This document shows positions 30,570 to 41,575 of a stretch of 64,000 bases of DNA, in pieces. The stretch lies in assembly GCA_036245525.1 (NCBI GenBank), contig BTPG01000005.1, positions 209,783,933 to 209,847,932 on the forward strand, in the 5' to 3' direction. The translations under genes were made by a program, and so were the position numbers. Source of the stretch: Semisulcospira habei. Its lineage: Eukaryota > Mollusca > Gastropoda > Semisulcospiridae. The notes below the pieces were generated by a model. That model was given only the letters and a program-made list of their open reading frames with translations, had not been told where the DNA came from and did not search any database. Position 1 is the first letter of the stretch, and the number at the start of each line of letters is the position of its first letter.

Positions 30570-31439
30570 TAACACGTACAGGGAGGGGGAGGGGGGGGGG
30601 GTGTTAAATAGCAGGTAGAGGATGGATTGAAGACAAATGCACAAGCAGTTTTACGATGAACCCCAGTTATCTCTCTGTCACAAAAGAGTGACGCTAAGAT
30701 AAACAGGCAAGGAGCAGCAGAGAAGACGAAGATGTACCTGCAGGGAGCGACCATGAAGAGGAAAGAAGCAAAAGTATGACCATATCACTGGGGATCTGCC
30801 TGTCACAACAAACAAAGAGGATGAAGACATCGAGAAAAAACAACAACAATCATCCAACATCAACACCAGATATCTGCCTATCATAGCAGCCACTAAAGAC
30901 ACCTCCCACAACTTACCAGGCCAGTGAACTACCTTCAGTTCTCACTATTTTCAGCCAGCTCAGACCCAGTCCGCTAAAAGCAGGAAGTTCGACAACCAAC
31001 CCAGGGCATCCAGATTAAGCCTGCTCTGAGCCAAAGCTCAATCAATCATCCTGTAAGCATGAAGTCAGCAGCAAGTCACACAACTGTGGAGGCTGTGCAG
31101 CAGCTGCTAAATTTCTGCCACAACTCAACAGCTCCTTCCCCCAACACAACAGTTCCTTCCTCAGTTATGACACTTCTTTGCCTTGACACGGCCGTTTCTT
31201 CCCCATATACAAGAGGTGTACCCTTTTATGCAGTAGACGCTCGGTGGGGAAAACCTCTGACTCGGTGTCCATGGAAGTACAGAGAGGAATGACTGACAAG
31301 CATAATGAAGAAATCATCAATGACATTCGCGATCTTGAGGTTCATGAGAAAATCGACCATTTAGACTGCTGACATATCAAGGTCAATTTCAGACTGTATT
31401 TTCTTGCCACATGCACAGGACAGAGAAAAGCCATCATCG
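30570..31439 (+). other. probable 3' untranslated / flanking region
   Basis: Follows the receptor stop codon. It starts with a G-run (30585-30600) and contains no open frame with protein character. No clear AATAAA signal was found close to the stop codon, so the true transcript end is unknown. Confidence 0.4.
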
Positions 31440-31647
31440 TTAGCCCTTTGGGTGTCGGTAGCAGTTTTACTACTTTTAGTCGCGATGATTCCTGCAGGAT
31501 GTCAGGGTGTTGTTATTCCTGCAGGACGTCAGGGTGTTGTTATTCCTGCAGGATGTCAGGGTGTTGTTATTCCTGCAGGATGTCAGGGTGTTGTTATTCC
31601 TGCAGGAATCATCGTGATTAAAACCGCTGCCGACACCCAACAGGTTA
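31440..31647. mobile_element. family C MITE with internal 27-bp repeat expansion
   Basis: Outer arms TTAGCCCTTTGGGTGTCGG and CCGACACCCAACAGGTTAA. Between the inner arms GATTCCTGCAGGA and TTCCTGCAGGAATC sit four copies of a 27-bp unit, TTCCTGCAGGATGTCAGGGT plus GTTGTTA. Other family members have one unit or none. Right TTAA at 31644. Confidence 0.75.
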
Positions 31648-32000
31648 AAAATGGATGTCAACTTCATGCCATCATCCCCACATGATCACACACAGGGGAT
31701 GCCGGGGAGGACATCAAGAACTCTGTTTGAAGTGTGACCATGACTGTAGAATTGCGTGAAGATGAACCATAACCCACAAAGTCTCTTCTACTTGAGAGCC
31801 CTAACCCACAAAGTCCCTTTTATGTATGTGAGCTGTCCACACTGTCAAGGGTCTCTACCTGTTGTCTTTGACCCTATTCTGATGTTGAAATATCCCCTCA
31901 GTATTGAAAAAGCACCGAAAATTTCACCAATGCGTCATTGAGCTCAGTGCATACACATCCCTGGTTTGAAAATCCTCATGCGCATGTTCTTCTAACAATG

Positions 32001-32017
32001 CGTCTGTGTGTGTGTGT

Positions 32018-32060
<43 letters not shown>
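32001..32060. repeat. (TG)n microsatellite
   Basis: About 28 TG units interrupted by one TC. Confidence 0.9.
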
Positions 32061-32063
<3 letters not shown>

Positions 32064-32310
32064 TAGAGATGAAAAGAGAGAGAAATGTGTCATATCTTAT
32101 TCTAGAGTATTGTGTCGATTTTTGCGCGGTAACATAGTTGCTGCTTTTACATCACTGTCAACCCCTACACAATGGCCTTAACATCCCCAGCACATATAAA
32201 CAGTTTTTTCTGTGATGAGAAGATGCGCATGGTAGTACCTATTATAAGAATATAACTATGTGCAAGCTGGGTTTTCAGAGTACCTTAGTTTGTGGTATCA
32301 GCATGAGATT

Positions 32311-32398
32311 CCCAATGTGCAAAATGCCATTGGGCCAGACGTGCACGCATGCGGGCCAAAGGCGGCTACGTCGGCCTGATGGCCTTTTGCACATTGGG
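32311..32398. repeat. palindromic repeat, family E
   Basis: CCCAATGTGCAAAATGCCAT and GATGGCCTTTTGCACATTGGG, with the GGGCCA/TCGGCC inner blocks. Confidence 0.7.
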
Positions 32399-32407
32399 TT
32401 ACTTCTG

Positions 32408-32462
32408 ATAAGAAGAATTTGATTTGACCTGTATGTAAGAAGAATTTGATTTGACCTGTATG
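32408..32462 (+). repeat. 27-bp tandem duplication
   Basis: TAAGAAGAATTTGATTTGAC plus CTGTATG present twice in a row. Confidence 0.85.
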
Positions 32463-33214
32463 TTTGCAGAGCTGGTTTTATATTGGCTGGTTTACTGTAG
32501 TATTGTTGTCTGCCAAAATACTGTTTATTTTTTCATGTCAAAATGTCAGATTGTGTGCTTCAAAGAAAAATGTTATCTGCAGAATTATGTGTTTATGCAC
32601 AACATTGAATACATACGAGTTTGTAAATTGTATATATTTTGTGCAGAATGCCTTTTTCTGCATTTGTTGTCTTCCACAAGTCAGAAAAGCATGATATCAA
32701 AAATATTCAGCAAACTGGAGGTAAGAAAATGAAGGAGAGGGCTGCAGATGTGGCGCCCGTAACTCCTTCCGCCTGCGACACACCACAGTGAGATAGGGCT
32801 CGACCATGATAGTAGGTCGATCTGTCTCCTGAATTGTAATGCAGTCCTCAGAGGATAACTCCATAATGTGGGTATTTCGTACCTCGGGCACAATGAGTTA
32901 ATGAGAGATGGAGAGAGCCTGCTTTTGCCACAAAATACAGCCACCTGTTTCTCCTGTTTTGATGACGATTGTATTATTTTTTTTTCTTCTTTCTAATCAA
33001 ATTTTATTTGGCATATGATATTTTCTTTTAGATCTAACACTGCTACATATTTACTGTTTCAACTTGCCCAAATCTATCTGATGATTTGAATCTTTGTGCA
33101 AAAACAGGTTGAGTTTTTTTGGTCGCCTATTGCGCTTTTATCCATAACTGTGAAAACAATGATTCCGTATTGTGTTTATACTAATTACTATAGTGAACAG
33201 TGAAAGAGTCAAAT

Positions 33215-33424
33215 TTAACCCTTTTAGCCCTGGATCCATACAGCAGGAGATTGGTTAACCACAATAATTCAAGGGTAGTGCCAGATTAGCTTGGCGCCTG
33301 AAGGCGCCAAGCAAATCTGGCACTACCCTTGCATTATCATGGTCAAGTCATCTCCTGCAACTGGTACATTGTCGTTAGGCAACACCTTCAAAATTTGATA
33401 AATGGGACCTTGGGGCTAAAATGG
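33215..33424. mobile_element. TTAA-type palindromic MITE, subfamily P1 (reversed)
   Basis: TTAACCCTTTTAGCCC at the left, CTTGGGGCTAAAATGG at the right; palindrome 33241-33358. Confidence 0.75.
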
Positions 33425-33847
33425 TCAGCTGTGTGTATTTGTGATTCAAACGAGAGTTTTGCATCTCAAGCCTCCCCCCATCTTTGTTTCAACCTGCTCT
33501 GCTCAGTGTCTCGACGTGCCCTAGGGTGTATCGACCTGCTCCGGTTTGATCAGCGTTTTTAAGCTGTTATTGTGCCAAAACCCTCGCACATATTATTTGT
33601 TCTTTCTTTGATTCGTATATGCCAAACAGATTTGATTTCCATTATGAGTTCATTTCCCGGTGTTATCTTGAATATGGTCTGCCGGAGAATGAAAAGAGGC
33701 TTTTGTGTCTCGACCTGCCCCGTTCTCCCCTAAGCCCCTTTGTGCATCATATTGTGAGACCTACTTAGAACAATTTCAAAAGGAGATATATTGTGAACTA
33801 TCAGCCCTTTAAGGTCACTTTAAACTTTGTTGTATTTGGACTGCCCA

Positions 33848-33927
33848 TTAACTCATTTGAGACATGCCACCTCCAGATACGCGGCATAAGCCGCGTACCC
33901 GGAGGCGGCACGTCTTGACTGAGTTAA
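33848..33927. mobile_element. TTAA-flanked palindromic MITE, family D
   Basis: TTAACTCATTTGAGAC and its partner GACTGAGTTAA; inner arms CCAGATACGCGGC and GCCGCGTACCCGG. Shares its right TTAA (33924) with the next element. Confidence 0.75.
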
Positions 33928-34015
33928 CCTGTTGGCTGTTGGCAGCGCATTTAGTCAAGGTGACTCCTACAGGAATCACCTCGATAAAATGTGCCGCCGA
34001 CAACCAAAGGGTTAA
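33924..34015. mobile_element. TTAA-flanked palindromic MITE, family C
   Basis: TTAACCTGTTGGCTGTTGGC and GCCGCCGACAACCAAAGGGTTAA, centre GACTCCTACAGGAATC. It abuts family D on the left and family E on the right, sharing TTAA at both joins. Confidence 0.75.
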
Positions 34016-34105
34016 GCCGCAGATGCTCAGGACATCGCCCGTTGTCGGCCCGCACACAAATGTGCGCAGGCCAACAATGGCCGATGTCATCCCAAGGACC
34101 TTCGC
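34012..34105. repeat. palindromic repeat, family E (diverged)
   Basis: GACATCGCCCGTTGTCGGCC and GGCCAACAATGGCCGATGTC around a GCACACAAATGTGC centre. Confidence 0.6.
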
Positions 34106-35090
34106 TCACAGGGTTGGAATTGTTTGCTTTATTGAAACATTACTGATGAGAACAATAGGACTCAAAACCGTCTTTTTTTGTTGTTGCACATTGTTGTGCA
34201 GTTTTCTCTTTACAAAGTGTTGTTGATCTTGCCACGCGATGCCTGACACAAGTGTGTGAGTGCAGTATTACAGCTTGTAACGCTTGTCACAGTATTATGG
34301 GTGTGACTTTACAAAAATGTTCGGCAGAGTCTAAAAAAGTCTGATTTCCGAAAGATCTGCACTCTAAAAATTAGATCTGTTTGGTCTGAGTACGCAGTCT
34401 ACTCGGGTGTTCATAAAATTAATATGGTTTTATGATTTCTTTGTCGATTTGCATGTATGTTTTGTTTGAGATTTGAGTATGATGTGAGATTATCGTACAT
34501 GGTTTCATGCTGAGGTGCTTGTTGGTGAATCGGTTGAAAATGGTTATACCTCATGCTTCAAATCTCTGACATTTCCTCTGTCGGTGCTAGTGGTGAGGTG
34601 GTGATGATTATGATAGTGATGTAGATGCAGTTGTAGTTCAGTATAGGCACTAATACCAAAACATTTTGCTAAAATGTTAGAGTGTGAACAATAATCTCAG
34701 TGAAAATGTCTAAATTGATTCATACTGACAACTATGTTTCCGCACCCGCATAACTTGGTACATTGCTCCTGAGTTCTACAGTCTGGATCTGTGACTGGTT
34801 ACCTCCCTTTATCAGCTGCAGATGATCGTGCATGGTGAATCAGTGGAGGTAACCAGTGTCGATAAATTTGTGTGTTGATGTTGATGTTTATATGAATGCG
34901 ATTTTTGTTCTCTTTAGATTTCTACTTGTTAAATGGGCACAGAATCACGATTTTATTTGCTAAATGCATTGTTTGAGTCGACTGGTGATTTTGAGTATTT
35001 TACCGGGATTTCGAAGCCAGTACAGGAAAGGACGCTGCGGCTGATAGCTGATACCGGTTAGAACAAAGTATTGATCTGGGATATCCTGAA
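34106..35090. other. non-coding stretch, no recognised element
   Basis: AT-rich, no open frame with protein character. The only structure is a small inverted repeat at 34797-34856 (CTGGTTACCTCC and GGAGGTAACCAG). Confidence 0.5.
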
Positions 35091-35163
35091 GCTGATTTCC
35101 TTACATTTGCTTATTATCCTAGGAAGGCTACATTACAGATTAGGAGAGAGATCAACCGTTTTA

Positions 35164-35283
35164 GTTCAAGGGTGGTGCCAGAATAGCTTGGCGCCTCAGG
35201 CGCCAAGCTATTCTGGCACCCCCCTTGAACTATCATAGTCAATTTTATTTCTTGCATTAGTGTATCAGGACGGAAAGGGTTAA
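35164..35283. mobile_element. P2 palindromic MITE (right part clear)
   Basis: Palindrome 35164-35230 (GTTCAAGGGTGGTGCCAGAA and its complement) followed by GTATCAGGACGGAAAGGGTTAA, the P2 right end. The left end is unclear. Confidence 0.65.
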
Positions 35284-35312
35284 TGATGGCAGTGGACAGT
35301 GCATGCTCAGTC

Positions 35313-35400
35313 TTTGACCCTTTGGCTGTCGGACGCAGTTTTTGTGGGGGTGATGAGCGCAGGAGTCGCCTCGACAGCAACCGCTGTCGACAGGCACAGG
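35313..35400. repeat. family C palindrome, diverged
   Basis: GACCCTTTGGCTGTCGGACG and AACCGCTGTCGACAG, centre GAGCGCAGGAGTCGCCTC. Confidence 0.55.
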
Positions 35401-35454
35401 GACACGATTTGTTTGTTTTTTTTCCCCTGTTTCTCAGAGGGGTCGCCCCTTTTG

Positions 35455-35612
35455 TTTAGCCCAGGATCCCTACAGCCTGATGGCGCCAAGCTAATCTGGC
35501 ACTACCCTTGAATTATCATGGTCAAGCCATCTCCTGCAACTGGTACATTATATTCGTTATGCAACAACACCTCCAAAATTTGATAAATGGGACCTTGGGG
35601 CTAAAAGGGCTT
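35455..35612. repeat. half of a P1 MITE
   Basis: Only the right arm (GGCGCCAAGCTAATCTGGCA ... CCATCTCCTGC) and the CTTGGGGCTAAAAGGGCTTAA end survive. The left arm is lost after TTTAGCCCAGGATCCCTACAG. Confidence 0.6.
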
Positions 35613-36106
35613 AACTTTCTGTTTGCAGTACGGACGGCTGCAAGCATAAAGGCCGTTAGCACACTGGCATGCAGTCATGCACCCCCAACACATTTGTTTA
35701 GTTTCATCTTAGAAAGAATTTGTATTCTGCGTCTCTAAAGGTCCCAATTCATTTAATATAAAGTGTTAATAGTATGAGTATAAAATATTAGTAGTATTAC
35801 TAGTTAAAATGTTCATGAAAGCCTCGTTGACGATAAAGTGAAGGAGAAACATTTTCGTTTGTACGCACTTTTTTTTTTCTGCAGCACATTGATGTTTTTA
35901 TTGATCACATAACACACATCTGCTTCATTTCTTGTAACAACCACTCTTTGTGCAGCTTCATTTTTAAATTAGTTTTTTTTTTTTTTTTTACAACCGTGTC
36001 GGCTGGATTCTGCACGGTGATCTTGCGCTTCCAGGGCCAAGTGGCCCCAATTTGGCATTTTTCAGCCGTTCATAAGTGTAACGGGAGATGGCATGACGAA
36101 GAAAAC

Positions 36107-36214
36107 TTAACTCATTGAAGACGTGCCGCCTCCGGATACGCGGCTTATGCCTGCTCCATGTGTACTCCCGGTTTATGCCGCGTATCCGGAGGCGGCGCGT
36201 CTCCAATGAGTTAA
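36107..36214. mobile_element. TTAA-flanked palindromic MITE, family D (long centre)
   Basis: TTAACTCATTGAAGACGTGCC and GGCGCGTCTCCAATGAGTTAA; arms of about 40 bp around a TGCTCCATGTGTACTCCC loop. TTAA at 36107 and 36211. Confidence 0.8.
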
Positions 36215-36410
36215 GGTTAGTGGCTGATCTACGTACTGGGCGCCAGTCACCAAGCGGATCATTCACTACCCATGAGCTTTCACTCAATCCATCTCCTGCA
36301 GGTGACGATGGAAGTGAGAGGGATAGTTTGTTTTGGCGCTTCCTGCGGCCATTGTTTCCTGCGTTTTCACTTGTGACACATGTAGCACACGTGCATCCCT
36401 TGTGCGCCAT

Positions 36411-36545
36411 TGGACAGCCGGTGGCACTTTTTGTCGTGACGATTCCTGTAGGACGTCGGGTTGTTATTCCTGTAGGAATCATCGCGACTTCACAAAAAAA
36501 AAAAAAAAAAAAAAAAAAAACCGACATCGACAGCCAAAGGGTTAA
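36411..36545. mobile_element. family C MITE with A-run
   Basis: Left GACAGCCGGTGGCAC, right CGACAGCCAAAGGGTTAA, centre with two copies of the ATTCCTGTAGGA unit. A run of about 26 A interrupts the right arm at 36496-36521. Confidence 0.65.
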
Positions 36546-36640
36546 CATCTACCCAGTGTGCAGAAGGTCCTTGGGCCGAGGTCGGCTTTGTGTGGGCCGG
36601 CTTTGGCTGACGCGGTTCCGATGACCTTTTGTTCACTGGT
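36542..36640. repeat. palindromic repeat, family E (diverged)
   Basis: Starts in the TTAA of the previous element; CAGAAGGTCCTTGGGCCGAG and GATGACCTTTTGTTCACTGG arms pair imperfectly. Confidence 0.5.
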
Positions 36641-36772
36641 AAGTGATTCGTTTTCGGCTGAAGAATGAAAGGCACAGCGCGTATACCTCTCAACACGTTC
36701 TTCCCCACGACTGAAATCCCCAAATTTTAAAGTTGCCCTCTGAAGGACCGTGTTACAAATCTAGAGACAGAT

Positions 36773-36902
36773 CGAGCATGATAGTTCAAGGGTGGTGCCG
36801 GAATAGCTTGGCGCCTATAGGCGCCAAGCTATTCCGGCAGCACTCTTGAACTATCATGCTCCGTCCATGTCGTACCGTGGTGTGTCAGGGCTGAATAAGT
36901 TA
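36773..36902. mobile_element. P2-type palindromic MITE
   Basis: GATCGAGCATGATAGTTCAAGG and its complement around GGCGCCTATAGGCGCC; ends at GGGCTGAATAAGTTAA (TTAA 36899). Confidence 0.65.
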
Positions 36903-37329
36903 AATAATACTCGTGACTTGAAAAATTGACTATAAACAAAACAAAATCAGGGTGAACTGCTGTGTAGGCCCAGTGTGGTTTGAAGGTGCTGTTGATACGG
37001 TGAATTTTATGCACTTAATCAGAAAATGGTGTACTTTTGTTTATTGCATTCAGAGTCTTCTGCCTGTTATTTACAGTCTTATATTTATATAAATAAATTT
37101 TTAAAAAACCACGAACGTTTGTTTTTTTTGTGATTTTTGTTTTTGTTGACTGGTATGTGTACGCTTACACACGCACGCGCGCACCGCACGCACACGCATG
37201 CACACAGACACACTTTATTAGCGTACATTTCTCGTAAGCTGTATGTTCTATGAAGAGCACATCATGCGCGTTATGTCACGAACACCAGCCATTCGTTACA
37301 GCCTTTCGGTCCTACTCTGGTAAACCCAT

Positions 37330-38250
37330 TAACCTGACCAAGTCCCTAGCGCCATCCTAAGCCTTCAGAACTGTATCTTTGATGTCAACGAGTGGATGTC
37401 ATCACACAAACTTCAACTTAATGATGATAAAACTGAGTCTCTTATAATCAAACCTCCCAGATTGACCCGTTCACTTTCCCTCCCCACGTCCATGGCCATA
37501 GGAACCAGCATCATCAATTTCTCACACACCGCCAAGAATCTTGGAGTAACCCTGGACGAAACACTGTCCATGAACCAACAGATTGTCAACACCTGTCGCA
37601 CAGCCTACATGGAGCTCCGTCGCATTTCTTCTATCAGACACTATTTGACCATCGAAACCACAAAACCCTCATCTGTGCATTTGTTCTTTCCAAGCTGGAC
37701 TATTGTAATTCACTGTAATAATAATAATACCGTTATTATATAGGCGCTTTTTCTCAATTTTTGGGCAAATCGACTCACGCCATTTAAGACAAACACAGTA
37801 CAAGACAGACGAAGGGCCAGTTCAGCTACTGAAGTTACAGAGATTTTTTATTGCTTGTATTTGAAATTTGTAAAGTAGCCTGAAACCGGTACCAAAGTGT
37901 GTGTGTGTGGGGGGAGGGGGGGGGGGAGTGGAAGAACCGGAGAAAGAACCCCTGACGGTCCGCCCGAATTAACGGTGACACTTACCAGAGGAGAAAAGTC
38001 CGACGCCGGAACCTGTTTTCGAACCTCGCACCTTTGGCATTGGTGGCAGGCGCCTTAACCACTGCGCCACGGACCGCCCCAAGATATGAAAAAGACCGCT
38101 GGCCAAAAGACTTGGTACGGACAGAAGGTACACGCAAAATGCTGTATGCAGGTTGTCCCAAATATCAGATTGACAGGCTTCAAAAAGTTCAGAATTCTGC
38201 TGCGAGGCTCATCACCAAAAAGCGCAAAACTGATCATATTACACCTGTAA
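37330..38250 (+). pseudogene. L2-like LINE reverse transcriptase, split by a SINE
   Basis: Codons 37396-37690 read LNDDKTESLII, TAKNLGVTLDETLSM and YMELRRISSIRHYL, the palm-thumb region of L2-type polymerases. The frame stops at LDYCN; the SINE follows at 37709-38080. The polymerase resumes at about 38139 (AGCPKYQIDRLQKVQNSAAR, then LITKKRKTDHITPV). The first half contains the L2-type block after the catalytic motif. It is broken elsewhere and 5'-truncated. Confidence 0.75.
37709..38080 (-). mobile_element. tRNA-derived SINE, copy B
   Basis: Same SINE as 8684-9106, minus strand. A-box at 38053-38069 and B-box near 38016-38026; (AAT)n tail at the left. Inserted in the L2-like LINE. A G-rich expansion (37909-37927) is internal. 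Confidence 0.8.
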
Positions 38251-38366
38251 TGAAATCTCTCGACGTTTTTTTCGCAGATATCTCCGCAAAGAAACACTTT
38301 TCTAGACCTATCTTGGAACAAGACATCAAAAGCCTGTGGGCTCGGCGAACGCGATCTAAGACCTTG

Positions 38367-38398
38367 GGGGGGGGGGGGAGGGGGGGGGGGGGGGGGCG
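38367..38398. repeat. G homopolymer tract
   Basis: Almost 30 G with a single A interruption, just past the L2 remnant. Confidence 0.9.
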
Positions 38399-38913
38399 GG
38401 AATAGACTGTAGGTTTGCATGGTGAGCAGGAAGTCCGGCGAAGTTGGGTTTTTTTTTCGCCTCCAAACACTTACTCGTGAATAAAGCTATCTAGATATGT
38501 GTCTACTAATTACGAGCTTGGTTTGTTTCAGTAAAATGTGTTTTTGTTGTTCCTATTGAAAAACAGGAACAACTTTGAAATGGAGCGCGTTCCGGAGCAT
38601 GCACATGACGTTTTAGTCGTGCGGAAATTCTGGCAAAAAAGTAACAAGATGAACATAACTTTGATTTTTCTTTTATCTTCTCATTAATACCGCATGATTT
38701 TTCATCAACAGTGTTTGCATAAGCCTGCTGTTTGTCCCGACTTTCGGGTAGGATTAGGTCAAATTATGACATATAGACCCTGGGCGTGATTATCAGCTAA
38801 AAAATTGCAAAGGTTGATCCTCTAATACGTCAAATATTAGTACTGCGATGAGTGACGTATAACATCGAGTCGTCACTATGAACACGGCGTCGCGGGACTA
38901 ATGATGCCATGAT

Positions 38914-40166
38914 GTGAAGCTTGAAGGGACGGCATTGCCACTGATCGATATGCCTTTCAAGCGGGTAGCTGTGGACCTGGTGGGGCCAATATCCCCTCCA
39001 AGTGAAGATGGTCATCGCTATATTTTGACCCTGGTGGACTACGCTACACGTTATCCTGAGGCCATACCATTGAATAATATTGACACTCCAACTGTGGCAA
39101 AGGCGCTCGTCGACATGTTCAGCCGTTTGGGGATTCCTGAAGAGATCCTGAGTGACCTGGGAACTCAGTTCGTCTCCGACTGCATGGAGGAAGTCAATCG
39201 GCTTTTGAGCATCCGACACCTTACTACCACCCCTTATCACTCCATGTGTAATGGGCTGGTTGAAAAGTTTAACGGAACATTGAAGGCTATGCTGAAGAAA
39301 CTGTGCGCTGAGCAGCCAAGGTTGTGGCACAGATATATCAATGCCTTGCTCTTCGCATACCGTGAAGTTCCTCAGGATTCGACAGGGTTTTCCCCTTTTG
39401 AATTACTGTACGGCAGGACTGTAAAGGGGCCCATGCACATCCTGAAGGAGCTGTGGACCAAGGATATCGACGCGCCTGAGGTGACAATCAGATACCAGTA
39501 CGTCTTCGACCTGAGAGAGAAGCTGGAAGATACCCTCAGGATGGCTCGAGAAGAATTAGGGAAGGCGCAGAATAAGGAGAAGCATTACTATGATCGTAAG
39601 GCGAAACCTCGACGATTCCAGCCAGGTGACCAAGTGTTGGTTCTTCTTCCTACCGACAACAACAAACTCCTGATGCAGTGGAAGGGATCCTACGTTGTCG
39701 ATGCGGTGGTTGGCATCAACGACTACAGAGTCGAGATCAACAACAAGGTGAAGACTTACCCTGCTAATTTGCTGAAGAAGTATATTGAGAGAGGTCGTCA
39801 AGACAAAACACAACTGGCGGCATCAGTGAGTCTTGCTGATGACGAAAGACTAGACGACGAGAACCTGTTTGACCTTAACGAACTCCGACACAAAGAGGAT
39901 GTAGAAGATATCCAGTTCGGTCAGAATCTAACCCAGACTCAACATGAAGAACTGCGCGTCCTGACTCAAGAGTTCGAGCATCGGTTTACACCTGACCCAG
40001 GGACAAAAGACACCATCCAGCAAGAGGTAAACCTGACGTCAAACGAGCCAGTTCGCAGCAAACCTTATCGTCTTCCTTATAACACGAGGGAAGAATTGAA
40101 AAAGGATATCAAGGAAATGCTGAGTCTGAATGTCATCAGAGAGTCCAAGTCACCATTGCGTCCCCA
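38914..40166 (+). pseudogene. Gypsy integrase and start of reverse transcriptase
   Basis: One open frame of about 415 codons. Residues about 10-130 are the integrase catalytic core: VAVDLVGPI (first Asp), ILSDLGTQF (second Asp, usually followed by Gln) and NGLVEKFNGTL (Glu). Residues about 225-290 are the C-terminal GPY/F-like module (QVLVLLPTDNNKLLMQWKGS, then YPANLLKKY). The frame runs without a break into the start of the polymerase (PVRSKPYRLPYNTREELKKD), which shows that this order is native. A one-base loss near 40160 ends it. Confidence 0.85.
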
Positions 40167-40169
40167 GTT

Positions 40170-41373
40170 GTCATCGTGAAGAAACCAGATGGATCCAACC
40201 GAGTGTGTGTGGACTACCGCAGACTCAATAAACTAACAATCTTTGATCCAGAGCCTATGCCCACAGCGGAAGGACTGTTCCAGAAGGTCAGTGGAGACCG
40301 ATTTTTCTCCAAAATGACCTAAGCAAAGGGTATTGGCAAATCAAGGTTGCAGAAAAAGACATCCCGAAGACAGCGTTCGTCACACCCGACGGTCATTGGG
40401 AGTTCCTGAAGATGCCTTTTGGTATGATGAACAGAGGTGCCACATTAAAGAGAGGACTGAAAAAGATCCTAGAAGATATGCAAAATGTGGTCTTTTACTG
40501 GGATGACATTTTGATCCATACCAAAACTTGGGTGGACCACCTCAAAGCCCTCCGAGAACTGTGGTCTTTTACTGGGATGACATTTTGATCCATACCAAAA
40601 CTTGGGTGGACCACCTCAAAGCCCTCCGAGAACTGTTCCAAAGACTGTCAGATGCAAATTTCACCATCCGTCTAAGCAAGTGTATTCTTGGAGCTGACAA
40701 CATAGACTTCATTGGACATAAATTGAGCGAAGGTTTAAAGGGGCTACACGACGCCAATGTGAAGAAGATCAGGGATGCCCCGCGACCTACGAACAAGACG
40801 CAAGTTCGCTCATTTTTGGGCTTGGCGAACTACTACCGGGAGTTCATACCAAATTTTGCGGCAGTCACAAGTCCTCTGACTGACTTGCTGAGGAAAGGAC
40901 AACCTAACGTAGTGAAGTGGGAGGAGGTCCAAGAGCGAGCATTCCAGGCGGTTCGAGACATCCTAACCGAGAAGTCTGTTCTACACCTTCCTGACCCGTT
41001 GAAAACGTTCTTCCTGAGAACAGACGCCTCCAACGAAGGGGTAGGTGCAGTCTTGATGCAAGAAGATAACGGAAAACTCCACCCAGTGAGCTACGCCAGC
41101 AAAAAGCTGACCAAAGCTGAGAAAAACTACTCGACCATCGAGAAGGAGTGCCTAGCCATCATCTGGGGAGTAAGGCGATTCGAACTGTACCTTCTGGGAG
41201 TGCAATTTGTTCTCCAAACAGACCATCAACCCTTGAACTATCTAAACTCTGCAAAGTTTACAAATTCTCGTATTATGAGATGGGCAATGTTCTTGCAAAA
41301 TTTTGACATTAAACTACAATCTATCAAGGGTTCGCAGAACTTTGGAGCGGATTACTTGAGCAGAGCAGTTTGA
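40170..41373 (+). pseudogene. Gypsy reverse transcriptase and RNase H
   Basis: The polymerase begins in a shifted frame (VCVDYRRLNKL at 40205) and shifts again near 40320. From 40528 it is open: FYWDDILIHTKTW (catalytic DD), IDFIGHKLSEGL, TKTQVRSFLGLANYYREFIP, then RNase H with FLRTDASNEGVGAVLMQE, YSTIEKECLAIIWG and LQTDHQPLNYL. It stops at 41371 with no integrase after it. A 74-bp tandem duplication covers the catalytic motif. Confidence 0.85.
40487..40634 (+). repeat. 74-bp tandem duplication over the RT catalytic motif
   Basis: GTGGTCTTTTACTGGGATGA starts at 40487 and again at 40561, two identical 74-bp units. Since 74 is not a multiple of three the frame is lost, and the YWDD motif is present twice in DNA. 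Confidence 0.95.
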
Positions 41374-41552
41374 ATGAACATTTCTGTGTCTAGAACAATT
41401 TGAGGAAACATTTCGGTGCTCAAGACTGTTTAAAGGAACTGTGAGATGATTATTTTGATGTGAAATTTTTATTATTTGTGGTTTTGTGTAGGTTAATACA
41501 ACCACAACCGTATTTTGAGGTTTGAGAAGAAATTTTTGTAGAATTTCATTCT

Positions 41553-41572
41553 AAAAGAGGGGGGGGGGGGGG
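41553..41572 (+). promoter_or_regulatory. polypurine tract of the Gypsy element
   Basis: AAAAGAGGGGGG... immediately before the LTR; primer for plus-strand DNA synthesis. Confidence 0.75.
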
Positions 41573-41575
41573 TAA

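Noticed and set aside
38500..38890. 5' LTR of the Gypsy element
   Set aside because: No sequence matches the 3' LTR (TGTTACG...CGTAACA), so the 5' LTR is missing.
38830..39330. 166-residue minus-strand frame
   Set aside because: Antisense of the Gypsy integrase core, whose DDE residues are on the plus strand.
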